Below are positions 14,673-22,587 of a stretch of DNA of 23,975 nt, one piece after another. Made by a program: the position numbers and the translations under genes. This stretch comes from Thiodiazotropha sp037382065 (lineage in GTDB: Bacteria; Pseudomonadota; Gammaproteobacteria; Chromatiales; Chromatiaceae): NCBI GenBank assembly GCA_037382065.1, contig JARRQF010000065.1, positions 1 through 23,975 on the forward strand, given 5' to 3'. The notes beneath the pieces were generated by a model. That model was not told the DNA's origin, made no database searches, and saw nothing but the letters and a program-made list of their open reading frames with translations. Position 1 is the stretch's first letter. Every line of letters begins with the position of its first letter.

Positions 14673-15356
14673 TTGCTCTTCATTGCTTTTTTCTACTAAG
14701 CGTTGTTGGTCGCTGACCTGTATTATACCTCTCGCAGTGGATATCATCTGCTGTTGTTCCAGATCCTTGAGGATGCGGCTTACCACCTCGCGGGAAGTTC
14801 CGAGGTCTGATGCAATGGCCTGATGTGTCAGCTCAATGCGACCATGAGTGCTATTTGCACGTTGCAGCAGATACCCAGCGAGTCGTCGGTCAACCCGGCG
14901 GAATGCGATCTCTTCAACTACCCCAATGACTTCAGCGAGTCGATTGCTGATTAGGCTGAATAGATAGTTCCGCCAGGCCGATGTCTGATCAGACCAGCGA
15001 ACCACATCAGCGGTGCTGATTAGCACCGCTTCGATCTCCTTTTCACTGATGGCAAATGCCGGAAAGGGTGTGCCATTCATGATACATGAGGCCGTCAGAA
15101 TGCAGCTCTCTCCCGGACCTATCCGGTAGAGGGTGATTTCTCGGCCTGTTTCTCCGATCTTGTAAACCCTGGCAGAGCCTGAAACCACCAGCGCCAGATG
15201 TGAGCACTGGGTTCCCTGATGGCAGATTGTTTGAGATGCCGGTAGGGTGATCTTAGTGGCATTTTCAAAGAAGTGCCGGACAAACTTGGCATCGGCTTGC
15301 CGAAGAAAACCAAATCGTTCGCTGATTCTGTTGATTGTATTGGGGTCTGTGATCAA
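14670..15356 (-). CDS. Crp/Fnr-family transcriptional regulator
   Basis: A 228-residue regulator with an N-terminal cyclic-nucleotide-binding-type barrel (about 20-140), a dimerisation helix, and a C-terminal helix-turn-helix containing IASDLGTSREVVSRILKDLE. The start is a TTG with only a weak GGAACAG upstream; no better start was found. The Fnr N-terminal cysteine motif is absent, so it should not bind Fnr's oxygen-labile cluster. Cysteines C45, C51, C85 and C91 are present; C85 and C91 lie in GESCILTASC at the position of the Crp ligand loop, which lacks the Crp cAMP-contact pattern. A thiol or persulfide switch is possible by inference. The DUF2892 gene downstream is a likely partner. Confidence 0.9.
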   Translation of the reverse strand: MITDPNTINRISERFGFLRQADAKFVRHFFENATKITLPASQTICHQGTQCSHLALVVSGSARVYKIGETGREITLYRIGPGESCILTASCIMNGTPFPAFAISEKEIEAVLISTADVVRWSDQTSAWRNYLFSLISNRLAEVIGVVEEIAFRRVDRRLAGYLLQRANSTHGRIELTHQAIASDLGTSREVVSRILKDLEQQQMISTARGIIQVSDQQRLVEKSNEEQ

Positions 15357-15488
15357 ATCTGTTCCATGGGGTTAGTAATAACATCTGTTTGGGTGGAATA
15401 TACTTGCCATCTTTTAACTGTGGATGGTTGCTTTAGCTTTACTAAAGTGAATAGAAATGAGGTAGTTATAGGCATGATGTGCTAATTT

Positions 15489-15628
15489 AACCTAGAATCC
15501 GCAGTTGCACATAATTTTTCATAAATTCTTGTAGTTTTGATGGGGTTACCAACTGGGCTTGGGTTGAATTAATAAACATATCAATGCCTTACGTTTGATT
15601 TTAGCGGTTAACTACGGAATCTAGGTTT
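15489..15628. mobile_element. 140-bp MITE-like unit ended by inverted 19-nt boxes
   Basis: It starts AACCTAGAATCCGCAGTTG (15489-15507) and ends with the inverted form AACTACGGAATCTAGGTTT (15610-15628), imperfect terminal inverted repeats of about 19 bases. The AT-rich core has no coding capacity. It fills most of the 285-bp space between the Crp/Fnr start and the hybrid kinase, ending 13 bases before the kinase ATG, so it must lie within that gene's leader or promoter. No clear target-site duplication was seen. A related transposase is not in this window. Confidence 0.6.
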
Positions 15629-15641
15629 CAAATATATTTAG

Positions 15642-18497
15642 ATGGTAAGGTCGATAAATTCCAGAATGGCAGATCCTAACGAACATACAGTCAAAATAAA
15701 ACGAGAACGGGTTCGTCTGCTCTATGCCAATGGCTGGACCCTCATTCTTGCGAATTTTATCGCAGGTTTAGTCTTTGTTTATCTCAATCGTATATGGGAG
15801 TCTCACCTTGGCATCATTTGGGGAGGTTTGCTTGCGTTGACACTTCTGGGGCAGACAGTTCTTAGCCTGATCGTACAGTACAGTAACTTACAACGCTTGC
15901 AATTTTGGCGCTATGCTTTTCTTCCTGGAGTACTACTGCTTGGGTTGCTATGGTCGGCTGCATTTGTGCATCAACTGCTCAATCCGGACACGACGAACTT
16001 TCTGGTTATTGATTTGGTGTTGATTGGTACAGTTTTTCTGCTTACTTCCCTGCTGCTGACCATTGATACCTTCTTTAGTTTCGCCTTTGTTGTAGCAGCA
16101 ACCCTTCTTATGGTGGCGACCCTTTCTGGTGATAAAGCATCGGTAAATGAAGAGTTTCTAGCCGGCCTGATTGCTTATGCTATGGCTCTGTTGATTCTCT
16201 CTGCCTGGATGACGGTTTATCAACAAGGCTATCTGTTGATTGCTGCCAACCGTGTGTTACTGCACGAACGTATGGTTGCCTCTGAAACTGAGCTAAGTGA
16301 AATGAGAAGTCGCCTGATTCAGGAGAATGATCAACGCCAATCTGTGGAGCAAGAGCTGTTTCTTGCCAAGGAGGCTGCCGAAGGCGCTAATCTTGCCAAA
16401 TCGGAATTTTTAGCGACCATGAGCCATGAGATCAGGACTCCGCTGAACGGAATTCTACCTATTCTCGAGATGTTGCGTGAGACCAAGCTGGATAGAGAAC
16501 AGAAACAGTTCGTTGGTACGGCATTGAACTCATCTCAATTGCTGCTCAGTATTATCAATGACATTCTCGACTTTTCCAAGATCGAAGCGGGTAAGCTGGA
16601 CCTGGAATTTATTGAAGTTGACCTAATGGATACCATTGAGCAAGTAACTTCACTGATGAAGAGTGCTGCTGATCGCCGCAACTTGAAGCTTAATTATCAC
16701 ATTGATCAGGGCGTGCCAAAAAAGGTACGTGGTGATCCGATCCGGTTGCGTCAGATACTCACCAATCTGGTTAGTAATGCGGTTAAATTTACTGAGTATG
16801 GAGAAGTCTTGGTAGAGCTATCAAACCGTAAAACAACACGCACTGAGGTAGAACTGCTGTTTGCTGTGCGTGATACTGGTATTGGGATGACTCAGGAGCA
16901 GGTCGAGCGCCTTTTTGAACCCTTTTCCCAGGCTGATGCCTCCACAACGCGTAAGCATGGGGGGACTGGCTTAGGGTTGGTGATCTGCAAGCGCCTTGCA
17001 GAGTTAATGGGCGGCAAGATTGGAGTCAAGTCTCAATTAGGGCAAGGCTCCTATTTCTGGTTTATTCTGCCCATGCGCAAATCGTTACTGGAGATGCCTT
17101 CTGGTAGACGTAATCTTCACGACATACGCACGATGTTGATGGCTAAAAAGAACTCACCTGAAATTAACCAGCTGATCTACATACTGAAAGACCAGGGTAT
17201 GTTAGTAGAGCAGACGGAAAATCAGTACGATGCTATCAATAAGCTTAAGTCATCAGCTAATCTCGGGGCTAGTTGGCGCTACGAACTCATCATTATCGAT
17301 GCCTCTTGTGTCAATATTAACCTTATTCAAGCGATTAATTCTGCTCGTGAACTTCCGTATATGAGTGATGCTCATATACTGGCAATCAATACTCCCCATG
17401 AAGATATCGAGACACTCAAAAGGTTGGATGTTGATAGCTTGGGGCCAAATAGTAGTGCAAAGGAGGTCAAGAAACGCCTACAACGCATGTTTGATGTGGA
17501 GCAAACATCTGGTATTGTCACCTCTCCTGAAGAGGCGCCGGTTCCACGCCTGCCCGACGACGATCTCTATTGGTTGAATAGTCAAGAAACTAATACTGAG
17601 CCAGATTCAGAGCAGGATGATTCTGTTTTAAAGAAAGATCCACATTCTAAGCTTATAGGTCGAGTGCTTGTTGTCGAGGATAATCCTGTCAATCAGGCCG
17701 TGGTGAAAAAAATGTTGGAAAAGGCTGGCTTAACACCTGTAACATCCAATGATGGTATTGAAGCGCTAGAGGCGCTGCGCCACGAACAGTTCGATGTGGT
17801 GTTAATGGATTGCCAGATGCCTAGGATGGATGGTTACGAGGCTACTGAGGCCATGCGGGCTTGGGAGAGAAAACAGGGATTGCAGCGTATGCCAGTTATT
17901 GCGATGACAGCCAATGCGATGTCGGGTGACCGAGAGCGCTGCTTGGCCGTTGGGATGGATGACTACCTTTCAAAACCTGTAAAGCCAGCGCAATTGGAGA
18001 ACATGTTGCGACAATGGCTGCCAATGGAAGAGATGATTAGTCGGGGTGAGAGTGTTAGTCTTACTGAATATTCTGGTGAAGAACCAGAGGGAATAGTTGA
18101 GGTTTCAAGTGAACCAGTACTGAGTGTAGGAGATACCCAGATGTCTGGTGGTATGATTGATCGCAGTGTATTGGAAGAGTTATACGAAATCATGGAAGAG
18201 GATTTCGTTTCTGTTCTAGAGAGTTACTTGAATAGTGCCCCGGGGCTCATGTATGCCATTCGAGATGCTGTGAAAGCGGGTGATTTGGATGGTCTGGTAA
18301 AGTCGGCTCATCCCCTAAAATCGAGCAGCGCCAATGTCGGAGCTATGGAGCTTTCAGTTCTTGCTAGAGAATTGGAGTTCAAGGGGCGTCAAGGTGATTT
18401 CAGTGGTCTTGTGGCGAGCTATAATCATGCGGCGGATATCTACCGCCGCTCGATCAGTGAACTAAAGATGATTGTGGAAAAGGGCAGTATTAATTAG
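15642..18497 (+). CDS. Hybrid sensor histidine kinase (HK-REC-REC-HPt)
   Basis: A 951-residue membrane phosphorelay kinase. About six transmembrane helices fill residues 30-200 with almost no periplasmic part, then a coiled coil (about 205-250). The HisKA domain has FLATMSHEIRTPLNG with H262; the ATPase has NLVSNAVKFTE, DTGIGM and GGTGLGL. A first receiver-like domain (about 485-625) is degenerate: it lacks the N-terminal acidic pair and reads IIIDASCVN where the phosphoacceptor loop belongs. The second receiver is intact, VLVVEDNPVNQ and LMDCQMPRMDGYEA with D723. A C-terminal HPt domain has AHPLKSSSANVG with H890. The order resembles BarA/RpfC-type kinases, but no cognate regulator or signal gene is adjacent. 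ATG 15666 (MADPNEH) is an alternative start. Confidence 0.92.
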   Translation: MVRSINSRMADPNEHTVKIKRERVRLLYANGWTLILANFIAGLVFVYLNRIWESHLGIIWGGLLALTLLGQTVLSLIVQYSNLQRLQFWRYAFLPGVLLLGLLWSAAFVHQLLNPDTTNFLVIDLVLIGTVFLLTSLLLTIDTFFSFAFVVAATLLMVATLSGDKASVNEEFLAGLIAYAMALLILSAWMTVYQQGYLLIAANRVLLHERMVASETELSEMRSRLIQENDQRQSVEQELFLAKEAAEGANLAKSEFLATMSHEIRTPLNGILPILEMLRETKLDREQKQFVGTALNSSQLLLSIINDILDFSKIEAGKLDLEFIEVDLMDTIEQVTSLMKSAADRRNLKLNYHIDQGVPKKVRGDPIRLRQILTNLVSNAVKFTEYGEVLVELSNRKTTRTEVELLFAVRDTGIGMTQEQVERLFEPFSQADASTTRKHGGTGLGLVICKRLAELMGGKIGVKSQLGQGSYFWFILPMRKSLLEMPSGRRNLHDIRTMLMAKKNSPEINQLIYILKDQGMLVEQTENQYDAINKLKSSANLGASWRYELIIIDASCVNINLIQAINSARELPYMSDAHILAINTPHEDIETLKRLDVDSLGPNSSAKEVKKRLQRMFDVEQTSGIVTSPEEAPVPRLPDDDLYWLNSQETNTEPDSEQDDSVLKKDPHSKLIGRVLVVEDNPVNQAVVKKMLEKAGLTPVTSNDGIEALEALRHEQFDVVLMDCQMPRMDGYEATEAMRAWERKQGLQRMPVIAMTANAMSGDRERCLAVGMDDYLSKPVKPAQLENMLRQWLPMEEMISRGESVSLTEYSGEEPEGIVEVSSEPVLSVGDTQMSGGMIDRSVLEELYEIMEEDFVSVLESYLNSAPGLMYAIRDAVKAGDLDGLVKSAHPLKSSSANVGAMELSVLARELEFKGRQGDFSGLVASYNHAADIYRRSISELKMIVEKGSIN

Positions 18498-18504
18498 TCT
18501 CTCG

Positions 18505-18562
18505 CTATCATCGTCATTTGTGGGCCTCTGAAAACGTCAAACAGTATAGGGCACCACACTAA
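18505..18562 (+). repeat. CTAGTGTGG-family repeat between convergent genes
   Basis: It begins CTATCATCGTCA, as in the copy at 81-115, continues with CATTTGTGGGCCTCTGAAA, as in the copy at 11688, and ends CACCACACTAA. It thus joins the two variants into one family. It occupies nearly all of the 66-base gap between the hybrid kinase and phoH 3' ends. Confidence 0.75.
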
Positions 18563-18563
18563 T

Positions 18564-19973
18564 TCAGAGGTTTGCTGATGCATAGTCTGCTAGCCTTGAA
18601 CGTTCTCCTCTTTTGAGTGTGATGTGTCCGCTGTGTGGCCAATCTTTGAACCGGTCCACGGCATAGGTCAAGCCGGATGTGGTTTCAGTCAGGTAAGGTG
18701 TGTCGATCTGCGCAACATTGCCGAGACAGATAATCTTTGTGCCTGGTCCCGCACGGGTTATTAGGGTCTTCATCTGTTTGGGTGTGAGATTCTGAGCTTC
18801 ATCCAGAATGATGTATTTTTTCAGAAAGGTACGCCCACGCATGAAGTTCAGTGAGTGAATACGGATTCTGCTCCGTAGCAGATCCTCGGTTGCAGCCCGT
18901 CCCCATTCGCCACCTTCTGTCTGGGTGAGTACTTCCAGATTATCCATCAATGCGCCCATCCAGGGGGTCATCTTCTCCTCTTCGGTGCCAGGTAGAAATC
19001 CGATATCCTCACCAACAGGCACCGTGACCCGGGTCATGATGATCTCCCGGTAGAGGTTAAGGTCTAGGGTCTGCATCAGTCCTGCAGCCAGAGTTAGCAG
19101 CGTCTTGCCCGTTCCGGCTGTACCAAGAAGTGAGACAAAATCGAGGTTCGGGTCGAGTAGCAGATTCAAGGCATAGTTCTGTTCCTGATTACGGGCGGTA
19201 ATACCCCACACAGCATGCTTAGGGTTGGTGTAGTCCTCGGCCAGCTCAATCACTGCGCTGTTCTCTTGCCTCTTTCGTACTATCGCCTGGAAGCCGTCAT
19301 CTCCGTTCATATAAAGGCACTGGCTGGGATACCATGATTGGGGGGCAGGTCCACTGACACGGTAGAAGGTTCGGCCCTCCTCCTGCCAAGAGTCGAGTTC
19401 CTTCGTATGTTGTTCCCAGAAATCGCTGGCAACTTCATCGAGACCACTGTAGAGCAGGTTGACATCATCCAGTACCTGATCGTTGGAGTAGTCCTCAGCG
19501 CGTATGCCCAGCACCGTAGCCTTGATTCTGAGATTGATATCCTTTGAGACCACGACTACTCGTTTGTCTGGGTAGTCATCTTGCAGACTGAGTGCGGTAG
19601 CGAGGATGTTATTATCTGGGGTATTGCCTGGCAGGGTGGTGGGTAGATTCTGAGAGACGGGTTTTGTTTGAAAAAACAGGTGGCCACTGATGGTGTCGCT
19701 GGCACCATTAAGTTGAAGTGTATTCAGTGGTATGCCTTGGCTGATGGCCTCCATGGGTACATTATTCATCAGCTCATCAAGAAAACGGCTGGTTTGGCGA
19801 ACATTTCTCGCCACTTCGGACATGCCTTTTTTTCCTTTATCGAGCTCTTCAATCACGACCATGGGCAGGTAAATGTCATGCTCCTTAAAGCGGAAGAGGG
19901 CGGTGGGATCGTGCATTAGCACATTGGTATCCAGGACAAAAAGACGTGGTTTTTGGGTTCGATTTTCTGACAT
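18564..19973 (-). CDS. PhoH-family protein with PIN domain
   Basis: About 469 residues from ATG 19973, with TTGAGG just upstream; a TTG four codons earlier is less likely. The N-terminal PIN nuclease-like domain has LFVLDTNVLMHDP (D15) and VVIEELDKGKKG. The C-terminal PhoH ATPase has SLLGTAGTGKTLLTLAAG (Walker A), KYIILDEAQNLTP (Walker B) and CLGNVAQIDTPYL. This PIN-PhoH arrangement (PhoH2/YlaK type) is linked in some bacteria to ATP-driven RNA unwinding and cleavage; the cellular role here is not known. It is transcribed in the same direction as bcp and gcvR, 85 bases after bcp. Confidence 0.9.
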   Translation of the reverse strand: MSENRTQKPRLFVLDTNVLMHDPTALFRFKEHDIYLPMVVIEELDKGKKGMSEVARNVRQTSRFLDELMNNVPMEAISQGIPLNTLQLNGASDTISGHLFFQTKPVSQNLPTTLPGNTPDNNILATALSLQDDYPDKRVVVVSKDINLRIKATVLGIRAEDYSNDQVLDDVNLLYSGLDEVASDFWEQHTKELDSWQEEGRTFYRVSGPAPQSWYPSQCLYMNGDDGFQAIVRKRQENSAVIELAEDYTNPKHAVWGITARNQEQNYALNLLLDPNLDFVSLLGTAGTGKTLLTLAAGLMQTLDLNLYREIIMTRVTVPVGEDIGFLPGTEEEKMTPWMGALMDNLEVLTQTEGGEWGRAATEDLLRSRIRIHSLNFMRGRTFLKKYIILDEAQNLTPKQMKTLITRAGPGTKIICLGNVAQIDTPYLTETTSGLTYAVDRFKDWPHSGHITLKRGERSRLADYASANL

Positions 19974-20058
19974 GCGAGGCCTCAAGTTACTGACAAGCAG
20001 GATCTGTTAACAGCAGTGGAGCACGAAAGACAGACCGCAATGTATTGGAGGGAAATGT

Positions 20059-20544
20059 TCAGTTGCGCTTTCCGGTACGCATGGCTTTGAGTGTTTTAAG
20101 CACCTCTTCAACGTGCCCCTTAACCTTCACTTTGCGCCATTCATGGTACAGCTTTCCCTCTTCATCAATAAGAAATGTGCTGCGCTCTATTCCTCTCACC
20201 TGTTTACCGTACATCGATTTCATCTTTATAACATCAAAGGTGTGGCAGAGGCGTTCATCTTTATCGGATAACAGGTCAAATGGAAAACCCTGTTTGGCTT
20301 TGAAGTTCTCCTGGGCTTTTATACTATCGCGTGATACGCCGAGAATGATGGCTGACTGGCGTCGAAACTTTGCGATGGCCGAGCTGAAATCGAGACCTTC
20401 CTGGGTGCAGGCGGGAGTACTTGCTTTTGGGTAGAAGTAGAGAACAATGGGTTTGCTGAAATAGTCACTAAATTTAATACGCTTATCGCCTGTAGCCGGG
20501 AGCTCAATGTCTGGCACAGGTTGACCAATGGAGACTTGGCTCAT
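20059..20544 (-). CDS. bcp: Peroxiredoxin, Bcp/PrxQ type
   Basis: A 161-residue thioredoxin-fold peroxidase that reduces peroxides in the cytoplasm. VLYFYPKASTPACTQEGLDF places the peroxidatic Cys46 in the TPxC motif (TPAC in place of the more usual TPGC). The resolving cysteine found five residues later in E. coli Bcp is absent (TQEGLD), so it is either a 1-Cys enzyme or uses another thiol, such as the one in ERLCHTF. The gene follows gcvR by 17 bases on the same strand; the gcvR-bcp pair opposite dapA is a known gammaproteobacterial arrangement. Confidence 0.93.
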   Translation of the reverse strand: MSQVSIGQPVPDIELPATGDKRIKFSDYFSKPIVLYFYPKASTPACTQEGLDFSSAIAKFRRQSAIILGVSRDSIKAQENFKAKQGFPFDLLSDKDERLCHTFDVIKMKSMYGKQVRGIERSTFLIDEEGKLYHEWRKVKVKGHVEEVLKTLKAMRTGKRN

Positions 20545-20561
20545 GATTCGAGACTCCCTCC

Positions 20562-21101
20562 TTAACCTTTAATGGGTTCGATGACGGCATCCAAATTTAA
20601 GGCGTCACAGTAGTCCATGAAGTCCTCTCTCAGAAGGGCGATTTGGGTATCAGCTGGGATGCCAACACTCAGATGTACTGAAAACATCGGGGTGCCAGTG
20701 TGCGCTGCTGAGTAGCTATTGGTCATCATGTCTTCGATATTGATATTGCGCTCAGAAAAGAATTCAGCCAATTGATTAACAATACCTGGATGGTCCATCG
20801 AGACTACTTCTACTAGGTAAGGCAGTAGGTTACTTGAGGGAATACGACCTTCAGTGCGTCTGCAAATGATAGTCAGGCCCAATTCACTTTGCAACTCAGG
20901 AACCGCTGACTCCAGCTTTGCCAAGGTGTTCCAGGGACCTTCAATTAACAGGAGAATGGCAAATTCTCCACCCAGTACAGTCATGCGACTATCCGTAATA
21001 TTGCAGCCTTCATCAAGGACTTTCTTGGAAAGATCCTTGACGATTCCGGGGTGGTCCTTGCCCAGTGCTGAGATAACCAGAAAATTCTTCGGTTTTGACA
21101 T
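20562..21101 (-). CDS. gcvR: GcvR-like ACT-domain regulator
   Basis: About 179 residues from ATG 21101 (MSKPKNFLVISALGKDHPG); a GTG start at 21143 would add 14 unconserved residues. Two ACT domains are visible, the first with LGKDHPGIVKDLSKKVLDEG and the second with VVSMDHPGIVNQLAEFF. There is no DNA-binding domain. In E. coli, GcvR binds glycine and holds the activator GcvA to keep the glycine cleavage operon off. Neither gcvA nor gcv genes are in this window, so the function is inferred from homology and from its place between bcp and the divergent dapA. Confidence 0.88.
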   Translation of the reverse strand: MSKPKNFLVISALGKDHPGIVKDLSKKVLDEGCNITDSRMTVLGGEFAILLLIEGPWNTLAKLESAVPELQSELGLTIICRRTEGRIPSSNLLPYLVEVVSMDHPGIVNQLAEFFSERNINIEDMMTNSYSAAHTGTPMFSVHLSVGIPADTQIALLREDFMDYCDALNLDAVIEPIKG

Positions 21102-21508
21102 AGAATTATTTGTGCTCAGATGTTTATCTAGGCCTGAATTCACAGGTTCATCGGGGCGGATTGCACAAACTATTGATCCAAAAGCTATATAGAAATTATC
21201 ACCAGCCCCAAGAGGATGTTATGAATTACTATATACACGATCTGTTATCAGTATTTTGTACCTTTTCCCTATTGAAATCCAGTTTTCAGACCAGGGTTTC
21301 TGAGAGTGTACCATCAGCAATGAGTATCAAGCGATATTTTGCTTGCTGGATGAGGAATTTATTAATTGGTTCAACATATCAGTTCAACATATCACCAGTT
21401 TACATCAGGCATTCGCGGTCAATTGCGGAATCTGAGTTAAGCTACTTGTCAGGGCCACAAGCCACAGGCTAACATTGCGAATTGATTTGAAATAAATGGA
21501 GTGAACTC
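21102..21508. other. 407-bp divergent region between gcvR and dapA
   Basis: It contains a perfect tandem duplication of the 13-mer GTTCAACATATCA (21369-21394) and an inverted, degenerate copy of the 19-nt box (21420-21438: CAATTGCGGAATCTGAGTT). It should hold the promoters for both genes, but I could not choose one. A 120-codon open frame here (from 21110) has no credible composition or homology and is not called. Confidence 0.55.
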
Positions 21509-22384
21509 ATGTTTCGCGGCAGTATGGTAGCAATGATCACTCCCATGAGTGAAGATGGCAGCCTTGACTACAACGCCTTGCGCGCTCTGGTAGCGTTCCA
21601 TATCCAGCAAAAAAGTGATGCCATCGTAGCTGTTGGCACGACAGGGGAATCAGCGACTCTGGACGAGGAAGAGCATTGTGAAGCGATCCGTCGAGTTGTT
21701 GACTATGCGGATGGCCAGCTCCCAATCATTGCTGGTACAGGAGCCAATTCGACCCGTGAGGCGATCAGTTTGACAGAATGCGCCAAAGAGGCGGGTGTGG
21801 ATGCCTGTCTTCTGGTGACGCCCTATTATAATAAACCCACTCAAGAGGGGCTTTTTCAACACCACAAAGCAGTGGCGGAAGCTGTTGATATACCTCAAAT
21901 TCTCTATAATGTGCCAGGACGGACCGCCTGTGACATGCTGCCTGAGACGATTGCTCGCTTGGCATCCATTCCCAATATTATTGGAGTTAAGGAGGCAACG
22001 GGTGATCTTTCTCGTTTGCAGCGCCTAAAGGAGCTTTGTGATCCTGATTTCGAGTTATATAGTGGGGACGATGCTACTGGCTGCGAGTTTTTGCTGCAAG
22101 GCGGACATGGTGTTATCTCAGTGACAGCAAATGCGGCACCACGCTTGATGCATGATATGGTAGCGGCTGCATTGGCAGGGGATCGTGCTCAGGCGGAGCT
22201 GCTCGACGGACAACTGTCTGGATTGCACCGAGCTCTTTTTGTTGAGTCCAATCCAATTCCAGTGAAGTGGGCGATGATGGAGCTTGGTCTGGCAGGAAAA
22301 GGCATTCGTTTGCCACTTACTTGGCTGACACCGTCTGCGGAACCCTTGGTACGCGACGCCATGCAACAGGCAGGTATTATATGA
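21509..22384 (+). CDS. dapA: 4-hydroxy-tetrahydrodipicolinate synthase
   Basis: A 291-residue enzyme that condenses pyruvate with aspartate semialdehyde, the first committed step of lysine and diaminopimelate synthesis. A TGGAGTGAA box (21497-21505) precedes the ATG. Active-site residues fall at the E. coli positions: Lys161 for the Schiff base (IIGVKEATGDL), Tyr133 (YNVPGRT), Tyr107 (TPYYNKP), Thr44/45 (AVGTTGES) and Arg138. Length and motifs are complete. It is divergent from gcvR and followed by bamC after 203 bases, the same order as in E. coli. Confidence 0.97.
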   Translation: MFRGSMVAMITPMSEDGSLDYNALRALVAFHIQQKSDAIVAVGTTGESATLDEEEHCEAIRRVVDYADGQLPIIAGTGANSTREAISLTECAKEAGVDACLLVTPYYNKPTQEGLFQHHKAVAEAVDIPQILYNVPGRTACDMLPETIARLASIPNIIGVKEATGDLSRLQRLKELCDPDFELYSGDDATGCEFLLQGGHGVISVTANAAPRLMHDMVAAALAGDRAQAELLDGQLSGLHRALFVESNPIPVKWAMMELGLAGKGIRLPLTWLTPSAEPLVRDAMQQAGII

Positions 22385-22395
22385 TGTATCTGTTT

Positions 22396-22442
22396 GTGCT
22401 CTGTTGGGTAAAGCTGGATGTCTGAGCAATACCCCAGAGCAC
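22396..22442 (+). other. Long stem-loop between dapA and bamC
   Basis: GTGCTCTG-tt-GGGTA (22396-22410) pairs with TACCC-CAGAGCAC (22430-22442), leaving a 19-base loop. No T-run follows directly, although TTTTTT occurs about 27 bases later. It may terminate, attenuate or stabilise the dapA mRNA before bamC. Confidence 0.5.
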
Positions 22443-22587
22443 AGCTACAAATCGCCTCATTTTCGCCTTTTTTAATGGCAAGCCGGCTATGACTGAGTGG
22501 ATTGGTAAAGTGTCCATGAATTACGCACTAAACTTGGCACAAGATTTTTTGTCATAGGCAACACACAACTTACTGAACTCCCTAGTT

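Noticed and set aside
21110..21472. 120-codon open frame in the gcvR-dapA spacer
   Set aside because: It overlaps the gcvR 5' end and the 19-nt box, has no recognisable motif, and its composition looks random.
22534..22560. TTGGCAC-like sigma-54 promoter before bamC
   Set aside because: The -24 element is present, but the -12 element would be TTTTT and lacks the required GC.
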